Positions 46,109-53,443 of a stretch of 64,000 bases of DNA are shown here, piece by piece. The notes beneath the pieces are model-generated. The model did not search any database. It was not told where the DNA came from and worked only from the letters and a program-made list of their open reading frames with translations. Source of the stretch: Lachnospiraceae bacterium (lineage in GTDB: Bacteria > Bacillota > Clostridia > Lachnospirales > Lachnospiraceae); contig CAJSZQ010000016.1 of the NCBI GenBank assembly GCA_910574185.1, forward strand, positions 1 through 64,000. The letters are read 5' to 3'. The translations under genes and the position numbers were made by a program. The number at the start of each line of letters is the position of its first letter. Position 1 is the stretch's first letter.

Positions 46109-46429
46109 ATGAGAGAAATAGATTTTTGTAAAATAGGGAAAAAAATAAAAGAACTACGCATATCTCAAAACCTGACACAAGAATATGTCGCCAATATGGC
46201 TGATGTCAACACCAGCCATATCAGCAACATTGAAAATAATCGTGTAAAAATCTCACTACCCACCCTTGTTCATGTATGTAATGCACTCAACACTACAATA
46301 GACTACATCCTTGCTGATGAATACAGCAATACATCCTCCGCCATTGAACAAGCTGTCTTGCACGAGCTACATTCCTGTTCTGATGAAACGAAAGAGCAGA
46401 TACTAAAAATCATAAAAATTCTGCACTGA
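46109..46429 (+). CDS. XRE-family transcriptional regulator
   Basis: 106 aa, a one-domain phage-type repressor. HTH at about residues 8-62: IGKKIKELRISQNLTQEYVA, then TSHISNIENNRVKISLPTLV, and the tail STSSAIEQAVLHELHS-like (here SNTSSAIEQAVLHELHSCSD). AAAGAGGACATAGT precedes the ATG. It is divergent from the SHOCT-domain gene and convergent with the DUF4234 gene. A palindrome sits in its promoter. Confidence 0.93.
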   Translation: MREIDFCKIGKKIKELRISQNLTQEYVANMADVNTSHISNIENNRVKISLPTLVHVCNALNTTIDYILADEYSNTSSAIEQAVLHELHSCSDETKEQILKIIKILH

Positions 46430-46452
46430 TCTTTTTCTCCAAATGTGTGCCT

Positions 46453-48171
46453 CTAGAAAAGACTGTCTTGAATTATCACATAGCAATCGCTCATGCTATA
46501 ATACCGATAACCAAAATCATCTGTTGTATAAGAAGCATGAAATACCCCGATAACATGGACATAATCTCCGCCAATTAATTTAGTCTCCATACCATCCTCA
46601 TTAAATACCTTACAATCATCTAGTCTAATAGCGCTGACATTATCACCTATGGGAACATAAAATTTCCCTTCCCACTCATTTATACTCCCACGAATCTGTA
46701 TTCGCAGTCCGTCTGTTTCAAACGCATTCCTAACAGCGTCTCTTGCATCATACGACTCAACAGATTTCTCTAAATCTAATGCCGTCTCTCCGGGCGTCTT
46801 AGTTTCCACTTCCCCAGGCAATTGAACTACAATCTTTTTTCCATCTGCGGAGACAGCAAAGCCTTCCACTATATAAGAGCCATTGGTGACTATACCGTCT
46901 GCAGTCACATAATAATCTGCATACTGTGGAATCGGTTTTCCGTCTGCATCAACTATCACACCATCCGTTCCTATATACAACGCTCCATTTTGGGCATCCT
47001 GCATCATGTCGCCTGTAATCTCCACCGTTTTTTTCTTCTCTGTAACCTGTTTTTTCTCCTTTTTCTCTTCTTCACTCTTTTTCTTTTCCTCTTTTAGTTT
47101 TTTAACTGCATCTTCTGAAAGTTCCTTATACTCTATCGTACTAACTTTCCCATCTGCAATTTTACAAGTCACACTTCCTCTGGTATCCAAGTTCATAAAT
47201 GAGATTTTACTTGTCTCTTTCATTTCCTCTGGATAAATCTCCAACAAATTCTGACGAGCTTTCTTCTTACTCATACCTATTTTCACATTATGAAAAGACG
47301 GCATTTTTTTACTGTCTCCCTTTAATTTGATTGAAGTAACATTCCCATTCGTACAGTTCACCTGTATACTCCCGTCTAAAGCTTCATAGCCTGAATCTTG
47401 TTTGGATTCTTTCATTCCTATATTCTTTAAATCTTTTTCTGGTTTTCCAATCAACTCAGAAAAATCCATCTTGGAAAAGTCAGCCTTTGGCACGTCCTTT
47501 TTAGAAGTATCTTTCTTGGAAGTATCTTTCTTGGAAGTTTTTTTCTTTTGTTTTTCCTTTACTTCTGTCTTTTTCTCTACAACTGTCTGCTCCTTTACCG
47601 TTTCTTCCTCTACCGGCACCATTGCCAGAAGCACGATCAAAGCCATAAACAAAATCCCATAGATACTCAAAACATTTCTCACTAAATGAGGATGCGGCTT
47701 CTTTAGCGTCTGAATTTCTTCCTTTGATATCTCCCCATTATGTACAAATGCTATCCGATTCATATTGTCAAACATGATGTATGTAGCAGCAAGCATCCCT
47801 ACTCCCGGCATTAACGTGCGGCCTAATATCTGCCACAGTAAAATTATACTTCCCTTTTCTCTGACAGTTACTCCATATCGCGCCGACGCATTATACACAC
47901 GTTCCCCCTGCGTATACCACCAATATAATCCATATATGCCGCAGGTCACATAAGACAATAATAAAACAATGATGTAGTTAGGACTGGTTTTTCCATCTTC
48001 CTTACATACCTCGTTAATATCCTTCACCAATCCCCAAAAGATATATATCCCATAAATACCGCACGTTATGAAAGATAATAATACGTATTTCCAAAAATTA
48101 CGGTGTGAGATTGGTTTTTTAAGTAACACTGCTGATTCTTCTTCTATTCCGTCAGGACGTTCTACAAACAT
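46453..48171 (-). CDS. DUF4234 membrane protein with long extracytoplasmic or cytoplasmic tail
   Basis: 572 aa. N-terminal DUF4234 region with about four TM helices (KYVLLSFITCGIYGIYIFWG; IIVLLLSYVTCGIYGLYWWY; a third around 110; and NVLSIYGILFMALIVLLAMV at about 165-185). A lysine/serine/threonine linker with tandem TSKKD repeats follows, then two beta-rich domains and a C-terminal OB-like region (GLRIQIRGSINEWEGKFYVP). The TSKKD repeats come from tandem 15-bp DNA units (near 47500-47530) and may vary in number. The role is unknown. Confidence 0.7.
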   Translation of the reverse strand: MFVERPDGIEEESAVLLKKPISHRNFWKYVLLSFITCGIYGIYIFWGLVKDINEVCKEDGKTSPNYIIVLLLSYVTCGIYGLYWWYTQGERVYNASARYGVTVREKGSIILLWQILGRTLMPGVGMLAATYIMFDNMNRIAFVHNGEISKEEIQTLKKPHPHLVRNVLSIYGILFMALIVLLAMVPVEEETVKEQTVVEKKTEVKEKQKKKTSKKDTSKKDTSKKDVPKADFSKMDFSELIGKPEKDLKNIGMKESKQDSGYEALDGSIQVNCTNGNVTSIKLKGDSKKMPSFHNVKIGMSKKKARQNLLEIYPEEMKETSKISFMNLDTRGSVTCKIADGKVSTIEYKELSEDAVKKLKEEKKKSEEEKKEKKQVTEKKKTVEITGDMMQDAQNGALYIGTDGVIVDADGKPIPQYADYYVTADGIVTNGSYIVEGFAVSADGKKIVVQLPGEVETKTPGETALDLEKSVESYDARDAVRNAFETDGLRIQIRGSINEWEGKFYVPIGDNVSAIRLDDCKVFNEDGMETKLIGGDYVHVIGVFHASYTTDDFGYRYYSMSDCYVIIQDSLF

Positions 48172-48295
48172 GATTCTTTCTCCTCCTTTTAACTATTCAG
48201 CTCTATTTTTATTGCTAAACTTTTATTAGTTATAAGTAATAATACTACAACTATAAAAAGATTACAAATGAAATAAACCTTCAAAAGTAAATAGA

Positions 48296-48547
48296 TTACG
48301 TATAGGGATTTAATCTACACGTCTCTATAAGTTCTACCGCCAAGCAAAATCCTTTTATAAATCCCACTTCCTCCGCTATCGCTGCGGCACCATACAGATT
48401 GTCTCTATATTTCTCATACTCCTCCTGACTGCCTTGTAACTCTCTTTCTAAAAATCTTGCAATTTCCTTCTCCGTCTCTTTACTGATTTCATTCATATAT
48501 GGTTTGCCCTGAACCATTTCTTTATAAATTTCTCTGATTATACTCAT
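48296..48547 (-). CDS. DUF6809-like small protein
   Basis: About 83 aa from ATG 48547 (MSIIREIYKEMVQGKPYMNE). Helical: EIARFLERELQGSQEEYEKY and GAAAIAEEVGFIKGFCLAVE, a pattern shared by DUF6809 proteins of clostridial mobile elements. The longer frame (to 48619) lacks a ribosome binding site. Function unknown. Confidence 0.65.
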   Translation of the reverse strand: MSIIREIYKEMVQGKPYMNEISKETEKEIARFLERELQGSQEEYEKYRDNLYGAAAIAEEVGFIKGFCLAVELIETCRLNPYT

Positions 48548-48639
48548 ATTTTCCCTGTTTCCTTTCTTTACCCAATGACCGAAAGAACGAAACCCCGGAA
48601 GACTTCGCCCTTCTAGCATACTTTTAGATGTAATCCCCT

Positions 48640-49149
48640 TTACGCCCTAAATCTTATCTTCCAGTTGATATTCTTTCCGAACCAAACCATATCCACAAAT
48701 TTACCTATACACTGTTCTGCATAATTTTTCAGGTCTTCCAACTCAAAATAAGCACAATAGCTCCCATTTGTATATGCAACAGTATTAATACCCATATGTA
48801 TATGCAGATGCCCTGTGTCATCGTGTACCGCAAATATGACCTGTCTTTCCTTTCCGAAATAATCTGCAAGCATATAACCTAAATCTCTTACCTGAACCGA
48901 AGTAAGCCCCAGAGTCCTCTCTATCGAAAATACGATATGCAAAATCTGCTTTCCCCCTGTTTTCCCATACGCTTCTTTCACACGAAGGAATTGTTCCGCA
49001 ATATGAAAAGGCGTAGTGATTAAAATACCATATCCGCCCATAAGGTTCCAGTTCTCCAGCCTCATAATATAACCAATCACTTTCTCTGTTGCATCCTGAT
49101 TCTCATATCCTCCTTCCGGGATACTCACTATGATATTTTTATGCTGCAT
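48640..49149 (-). CDS. Short relaxase (HUH endonuclease-like)
   Basis: 169 aa. It contains HDDTGHLHIHMGINTV, the metal-binding HxH motif of conjugative relaxases, and an N-terminal region TEKVIGYIMRLENWNLMGGY. Ordinary relaxases are two to four times longer, so this is either a minimal or a truncated relaxase. It overlaps the MobC-like gene by 22 bp and an oriT-like repeat lies upstream, so the module is arranged as oriT-mobC-relaxase. A catalytic Tyr near the N-terminus is not obvious (Y15 or Y27 are candidates). Confidence 0.7.
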   Translation of the reverse strand: MQHKNIIVSIPEGGYENQDATEKVIGYIMRLENWNLMGGYGILITTPFHIAEQFLRVKEAYGKTGGKQILHIVFSIERTLGLTSVQVRDLGYMLADYFGKERQVIFAVHDDTGHLHIHMGINTVAYTNGSYCAYFELEDLKNYAEQCIGKFVDMVWFGKNINWKIRFRA

Positions 49150-49424
49150 AATTTTGTCGCCTCCTTTATCAACAGCTCTCTTTGCTCCTCTTCCATACTA
49201 CTCTGCTCCAGAATTTTAGTACACAGCGTACATACCCGGCAAATGCTGCTTATCATGTCTCCATCTATATTAGAATAGTGAATGTCCCTGTGTATAATCT
49301 GCCGTACATATTCGCTCTCACTCACTTTTAATTTATCAGCTCTCTTTAATAGCTCCCTGTAATCTTCTGCATCCAGCCTATATGCTCTCTTTACTTTCGG
49401 CTCTTCATTCATACTTTTGCTCAT
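49128..49424 (-). CDS. MobC-like relaxosome accessory protein
   Basis: 98 aa. It resembles MobC/ribbon-helix-helix accessory proteins: VKRAYRLDAEDYRELLKRAD, then KVSESEYVRQIIHRDI, then a helical C-terminus. Such proteins bind oriT and assist nicking. Overlaps the start of the relaxase gene. Confidence 0.7.
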   Translation of the reverse strand: MSKSMNEEPKVKRAYRLDAEDYRELLKRADKLKVSESEYVRQIIHRDIHYSNIDGDMISSICRVCTLCTKILEQSSMEEEQRELLIKEATKLCSIKIS

Positions 49425-49468
49425 ATCTGTATCCTTTCCTGTATCTTTACTTCAGCAGCTTTTTAGCA

Positions 49469-49509
49469 GGTAACTGACTGTCCGACATTCTGTCAGCCAG
49501 TCAATTACC
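49469..49509. other. Candidate origin of transfer (oriT)
   Basis: GGTAAcTGACTG pairs with CAGTCAaTTACC, with an inner CTGAC/GTCAG repeat, 45 bp upstream of mobC. Inverted repeats directly upstream of relaxosome genes are typical of oriT sites. No nick site is known for this family to me. Confidence 0.45.
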
Positions 49510-49645
49510 ATCGGCAACCTTTATATAACTGTTCGTAAAATTATCTTTTGTTATAATTCTTTATAGAACTTTATTTGCAAAAGTATTTTATTATCCTGCT
49601 TCTAACATTTTAATTAAAAATCTACAAGCCAGGAGGTAGCTGATA

Positions 49646-49831
49646 ATGTTTGAGGAAACTTGCAGTGATATGATAAACATTGATGAATTATGCGAATTAC
49701 TGATGATAGGAAAAAATACGGCTTACAGCTTATTAAAGACCGGGCAGATTCATGCCTTTAAGATCGGCAGGATATGGAAAATCCCCCGGAACTCTGTTTC
49801 AGAATATATCGCAAAGCAATGTAACACCTGA
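49646..49831 (+). CDS. Excisionase-family (HTH_17) DNA-binding protein
   Basis: 61 aa. Winged MerR-like HTH: MINIDELCELLMIGKNTAYS, then LLKTGQIHAFKIGRIWKIPR and SVSEYIAKQ. AGGAGGTAGCTGATA precedes the ATG. Proteins of this form act as excisionases or recombination directionality factors for tyrosine and some serine integrases. It is a candidate partner for the spoIIID recombinase. It is one of only two plus-strand genes in the element. Confidence 0.88.
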   Translation: MFEETCSDMINIDELCELLMIGKNTAYSLLKTGQIHAFKIGRIWKIPRNSVSEYIAKQCNT

Positions 49832-49863
49832 CTTTCATCTCCTACATACACATAATAGAGCAA

Positions 49864-49884
49864 AGGTGTCCATAATGGACACCT
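49864..49884. terminator. Bidirectional terminator after the excisionase gene
   Basis: Perfect AGGTGTCCA-TAA-TGGACACCT between two converging genes; weak T-rich tail. Confidence 0.55.
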
Positions 49885-49900
49885 CCTACCCTTTCTCTTC

Positions 49901-50878
49901 CTATTCACATGTCGGACGCCTTATTTCTACTCCACTCGTACATAGAAATGAAATAAAATCCAGGTTTCCTTTCCTGACCTCCCGCACCTTCTTTAAAACT
50001 TCCTGTTCCTTAGGAAGTTCTTCCTCACTGCACAAAGACAATTGCAGTACATTGCTGTCATCTGTAAAATAAAAGCGTCCAGAGCTCTTATCATATACAT
50101 CTAAACTCCTATACAGAGTTCTGTTATTTTTTCGTAATTCTTCCGCCCTTTCATCCGGTCCATAGGGGATTACGCCGTAATAAGTTTCATAAAATGGAGA
50201 TTCACACTTTACAATATCCCCCTTCTGAAATGGCAGTGGAAGATAGAACCCATAGCTTTCCAGTGTAGATATTATCTCATCTTCCTCAACCTCAACCGGT
50301 TTCCTTTTCATACTTCCAAATACCTGAACCAGCCGCATTTCACTGTCAAAACGGTATTCGTCCGCATCTGTATGATTATACTCCTGATTATTCAGTGTGA
50401 TCCGGTATATCTTTCCATATGTTTTTACTTCTTTTAAATCTGCATCACTCAAATATTCCTGCTTTTGTCTTAAAAGGGAATGATAAGCCGCATTATAGCT
50501 TGAAAAGAAACAATAATCTCTCAGGACATTTGCAAAAAAACCTTTCTCAGTCAGATTTGCTGCATATATTACATCCTTTTCAGAATCCTCATGCCTCGCT
50601 CTTAAAAGTTCTTCCCATATATGCAGGGTTAAATTTGCTTCCATAAGGAATTGCTCTACGTCCAAAATTCCAAAAGGACCATTCTCCGATACTGTTTCTG
50701 CCCTTAATTCTTCCTTCTTATAATGATTTAAAATATGACGCAAAGTCTCTGCCTTCTCTTCCACTGTCGTCTTCTCGCTTACAGCTACCAAAACGCACTC
50801 CTGAGCCGGTGTGAATCTACTGTCTTTGTGATATTCCCTAACATCAGGGGAATCAATAAATTTCAAAATGTCATACAT
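49901..50878 (-). CDS. Hypothetical protein of the element
   Basis: 325 aa, cytoplasmic. N-terminal helical part (YDILKFIDSPDVREYHKDSR, then FTPAQECVLVAVSEKTTVEE) looks like a mobile-element protein widely found in gut Clostridia. The C-terminal part is a beta domain: FYLPLPFQKGDIVKCESPFY and YGVIPYGPDERA. No function recognised. It is the last gene of the rtcB-prfH strand run, 50 bp downstream of prfH. Confidence 0.7.
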   Translation of the reverse strand: MYDILKFIDSPDVREYHKDSRFTPAQECVLVAVSEKTTVEEKAETLRHILNHYKKEELRAETVSENGPFGILDVEQFLMEANLTLHIWEELLRARHEDSEKDVIYAANLTEKGFFANVLRDYCFFSSYNAAYHSLLRQKQEYLSDADLKEVKTYGKIYRITLNNQEYNHTDADEYRFDSEMRLVQVFGSMKRKPVEVEEDEIISTLESYGFYLPLPFQKGDIVKCESPFYETYYGVIPYGPDERAEELRKNNRTLYRSLDVYDKSSGRFYFTDDSNVLQLSLCSEEELPKEQEVLKKVREVRKGNLDFISFLCTSGVEIRRPTCE

Positions 50879-50929
50879 CTTCTTTCTCTCCTTAATTTAT
50901 TTTCTTTGTTTATCCTCCAATCTTCCCTA

Positions 50930-51562
50930 TTATATTTTTCGTTTGAAATCCATTCCCTCATACACCCTTACCGGATTTCCCCTTACAATTTTCGTATGCT
51001 CCTGCCATGCAGAATTAGTCTGCTTTTTCTTCTCCTCCAGTTCCATCTGACCTAAGATCACATTCAGCTTACTTAACGCGTCCTTTTTATTGGCATACTG
51101 GCTCCGTTCGGACGTTGAGGTGACCGTAATTCCCGTAGGAATATGTATCAGCCTTACGCCTGTCTCCACCTTATTCACATTCTGCCCTCCCTTGCCGCCG
51201 CAATGAAATCGCTCAAAACGGATTTCATTTTCCTTATAGACCTCCTTCTCCCCGCAGCATGGCATGGAGGCATCCTTTCGGATATTTTCTGCTTCCGGTA
51301 TTACGCTGACATCTACGAACCAGTTTTTCCTCTTATGATTCGGTCTGTAAGGGCTTCTGCAAATCCACTGAATACTTCCCTCCAGCCCGGACAAATCCTG
51401 TTCTGTCTGAAAAAGAATAGAGGTACAGCCTTCCGTCCGCTTTGCCTCATGGCTGGATATCATCTCAATATCCAGAAATTCCCTTTTTAGAGAATCATAC
51501 AACTTCTTTACTGCCAGCTCGCACTCTGCCGGTCCTTGTCCTGAACTTAATTGTATTATCAT
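50930..51562 (-). CDS. prfH: Peptide chain release factor homolog PrfH
   Basis: 210 aa. Codon-independent release factor with the catalytic GGQ in FHCGGKGGQNVNKVETGVRL and the basic C-terminal tail (ANKKDALSKLNVILGQMELE, then WQEHTKIVRGNPVRVYEG). It lacks the usual stop-codon recognition domain and has the short N-terminal domain of RF-H. It is known to act with RtcB: PrfH frees peptides from ribosomes whose 16S decoding centre has been cut, and RtcB reseals the rRNA. It begins 15 bp after rtcB. Confidence 0.95.
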   Translation of the reverse strand: MIIQLSSGQGPAECELAVKKLYDSLKREFLDIEMISSHEAKRTEGCTSILFQTEQDLSGLEGSIQWICRSPYRPNHKRKNWFVDVSVIPEAENIRKDASMPCCGEKEVYKENEIRFERFHCGGKGGQNVNKVETGVRLIHIPTGITVTSTSERSQYANKKDALSKLNVILGQMELEEKKKQTNSAWQEHTKIVRGNPVRVYEGMDFKRKI

Positions 51563-51576
51563 AACTTATTTCCCTC

Positions 51577-52686
51577 TTATTCTGCCTTAAAATTATAAAT
51601 CGGCTTTAGCTTTTTCCTTATTTCCACCGTATCTCCGATCTGCCCCTCTATCTCCTTCCTATTCCGGTACGCAAACAGGGCTTCATCTAACGTTTCCTTC
51701 CCGATACAGGAGCTGTAAATTCCTTTCATTTCCGTCTTAAACTGGGATACAGTATACCTTGTCTTTACCTCTTCCCGTTTCATCCTTCGTCCTGATCCAT
51801 GCGGCGCAGAGTAATTCCAGTCTGCATTTCCTTTCCCTACGCCGAGAAGAATCCCGTCGCGCATATTGATTGGAATAATTACAGGTTCCCCCTTCTTTGC
51901 GGAGATGGCACCTTTCCGCAAAATCATGTTATCTCCTGTATCATCAATATAATTATGCACAGACGATATCTGCTCCTGTATCTTCCATTTCATTCCTTTT
52001 GCCAGTTCATCTAATATAGCGTATCTGTTCAGCCTGGCAAACTCCTGCACTACCTGGATATCCTGCAAGTACTCTTCCATCAGCACACCTTCCAGATAGG
52101 TCATTTCATACGGAACTGAAATCCCTCTTTTCTTTAATTCCTTCTGCCCTTCCGTCAGATAATACTCCGTCACTTCTTTTCCCAGTCTCCGGCTCCCGGA
52201 ATGTACGACCGCATAGAGATTCCCGTCTTCGTCTTGATCCAGTTCGAGAAAATGATTCCCTCCGCCAAGCGTGCCAAGACTTAACTCCGCCTTTTCTATA
52301 TTTACATGCTCCGTACAATGTAACTGTAAAAAATCAAACTCCTGACTAAACCGGTGGGGTTTTTTACGCATGCCAAATCCACAGGGTACCTTCTCCCTGA
52401 TAACCTTGTCAAGCTTTCCAAACTCTGTCTTTTTCTGCCTCAATTTTGCCAGCGTCACGCCGCAACCCGCATCAATTCCGACAACATTCGGAAGTATTCT
52501 TTTGCCAACCGTAGAAGTAAATCCAATCGTCCCCACTTTTCCCGGATGGACGTCTGGCATAATCCGTATTGTGCAGTCCTTAAATGCCTCATTGTCGCAA
52601 AGCATCTGTATCTGGGCTAACGCATAATCTTCGATTGAATCTGTGAATATTTTTGCTGAAGTGTAGACTCCATTTACTGTTTTCAT
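51577..52686 (-). CDS. rtcB: RNA-splicing ligase RtcB (PrfH-linked type)
   Basis: GTP- and Mn-dependent ligase joining 2',3'-cyclic phosphate or 3'-phosphate with 5'-OH RNA ends. 369 aa from ATG 52686 (MKTVNGVYTSAKIFTD) after AAAGGATTAT. Active-site landmarks: MPDVHPGKVGTIGFTST, GIDAGCGVTLAKL (metal Cys), LGTLGGGNHFLEL, VVHSGSRRLG, VHNYID and the guanylylated His in APHGSGRRMKREE. It is the shorter RtcB2-like form and is next to prfH, indicating rRNA repair, not tRNA splicing. Confidence 0.96.
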   Translation of the reverse strand: MKTVNGVYTSAKIFTDSIEDYALAQIQMLCDNEAFKDCTIRIMPDVHPGKVGTIGFTSTVGKRILPNVVGIDAGCGVTLAKLRQKKTEFGKLDKVIREKVPCGFGMRKKPHRFSQEFDFLQLHCTEHVNIEKAELSLGTLGGGNHFLELDQDEDGNLYAVVHSGSRRLGKEVTEYYLTEGQKELKKRGISVPYEMTYLEGVLMEEYLQDIQVVQEFARLNRYAILDELAKGMKWKIQEQISSVHNYIDDTGDNMILRKGAISAKKGEPVIIPINMRDGILLGVGKGNADWNYSAPHGSGRRMKREEVKTRYTVSQFKTEMKGIYSSCIGKETLDEALFAYRNRKEIEGQIGDTVEIRKKLKPIYNFKAE

Positions 52687-52818
52687 ATAATCCTTTCTCT
52701 CCTTTTTGGTGCTTTCCTGCAAAAAAGGTACAAAAAAACACCCCTGAAACGCAGAGATGCGGAATGGTCTGAATAACCTCTATAAATGGATATAGAAAAT
52801 GCCTGTCAGTGTCTGCCA

Positions 52819-52935
52819 TTAGACGGCATAACCGTAGACTTGACAGTCTTTGTCTATCCGAAACTGAATTACGGACAATCCGCTCTCTGTATTGACTTCT
52901 TTGTTCCCGTTTAATGATTGATTGAAACGCCTCAT
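52819..52935 (-). CDS. 38-aa small protein upstream of rtcB-prfH
   Basis: MRRFNQSLNGNKEVNTESGL then SVIQFRIDKDCQVYGYAV. GAAAGGAGGACAATC before the ATG is a near-perfect site. The C-terminal beta-like VIQFRIDKDCQVYGYAV suggests a folded end. It precedes rtcB by 130 bp on the same strand and may share its transcript. No family known to me. Confidence 0.6.
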   Translation of the reverse strand: MRRFNQSLNGNKEVNTESGLSVIQFRIDKDCQVYGYAV

Positions 52936-53182
52936 GATTGTCCTCCTTTCAGTGTGAATAAATGATTTTTGATTACAAGGCTAAGTATAAATACCTGGCA
53001 ACCGATTGTCAATACATAGAAAGCTTCCCACAGCAATTTTTCAGATCGTTTTGAGATGAATCTCCTGTTCATATACCCATGTAATCCGCTGCGGAACATC
53101 CTTATGTACGGTTTCCTGCACCAATTACTATACTCCCCTCCGGAAGATAATATTCTCCTCTTCTTTAAAGAAAAGCCACCGC
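52936..53182. other. Gap with a short possible peptide
   Basis: On the minus strand GGAGGGG is followed by GTG-QETVHKDVPQRITWVYEQ-type sequence (26 codons, ending HLKTI and a stop codon, about 53055-53135). It may be a micro-ORF or the stub of a longer gene. Nothing else recognised. Confidence 0.3.
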
Positions 53183-53359
53183 TTAAGCAGTGACCTTCTT
53201 CTTGTTTCCATCTTGAACTTTTTCTTCAAGAATTTTCCCAACCCGTATCGTGTTTACCTCGATAAATATATGCTCTAACATATGAACAGTTGATTTGGTT
53301 GGGTTGGGATTATGAAAACGAATGTTAATCTTTTTTCTTGAAATAACACTCACCTCCAT
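53183..53359 (-). CDS. Small RFHNPN-type protein, copy 2
   Basis: 58 aa from ATG 53359 or 56 from GTG 53353: MEVSVISRKKINIRFHNPNP, then HMLEHIFIEVNTIRVGKILE and a basic end. Paralog of the ORF at 39253-39435. As there, GGAGG overlaps the first codons and an ATT in frame has the ideal 8-nt spacing, so the true start is uncertain. Preceded by CCGCC repeats, again like copy 1. Confidence 0.6.
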   Translation of the reverse strand: MEVSVISRKKINIRFHNPNPTKSTVHMLEHIFIEVNTIRVGKILEEKVQDGNKKKVTA

Positions 53360-53363
53360 ATAT

Positions 53364-53392
53364 ACCGCCGTACCGCCAAAACCGCCTATCTT
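53364..53392. repeat. Iteron-like ACCGCC repeats
   Basis: ACCGCCGTACCGCCAAAACC then GCC: three to four tandem ACCGCC units between the DUF927-like gene and small-protein copy 2. Related to the cluster at 39525-39625. Confidence 0.6.
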
Positions 53393-53443
53393 GCCCCATT
53401 GACAAGTATAAAAATAAACGATTTGGCAGAAACGGTTACTAAC

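Noticed and set aside
52589..52819. 76-codon ORF upstream of rtcB
   Set aside because: Overlaps the rtcB start in another frame with no ribosome binding site; the 38-aa ORF beside it is better supported.
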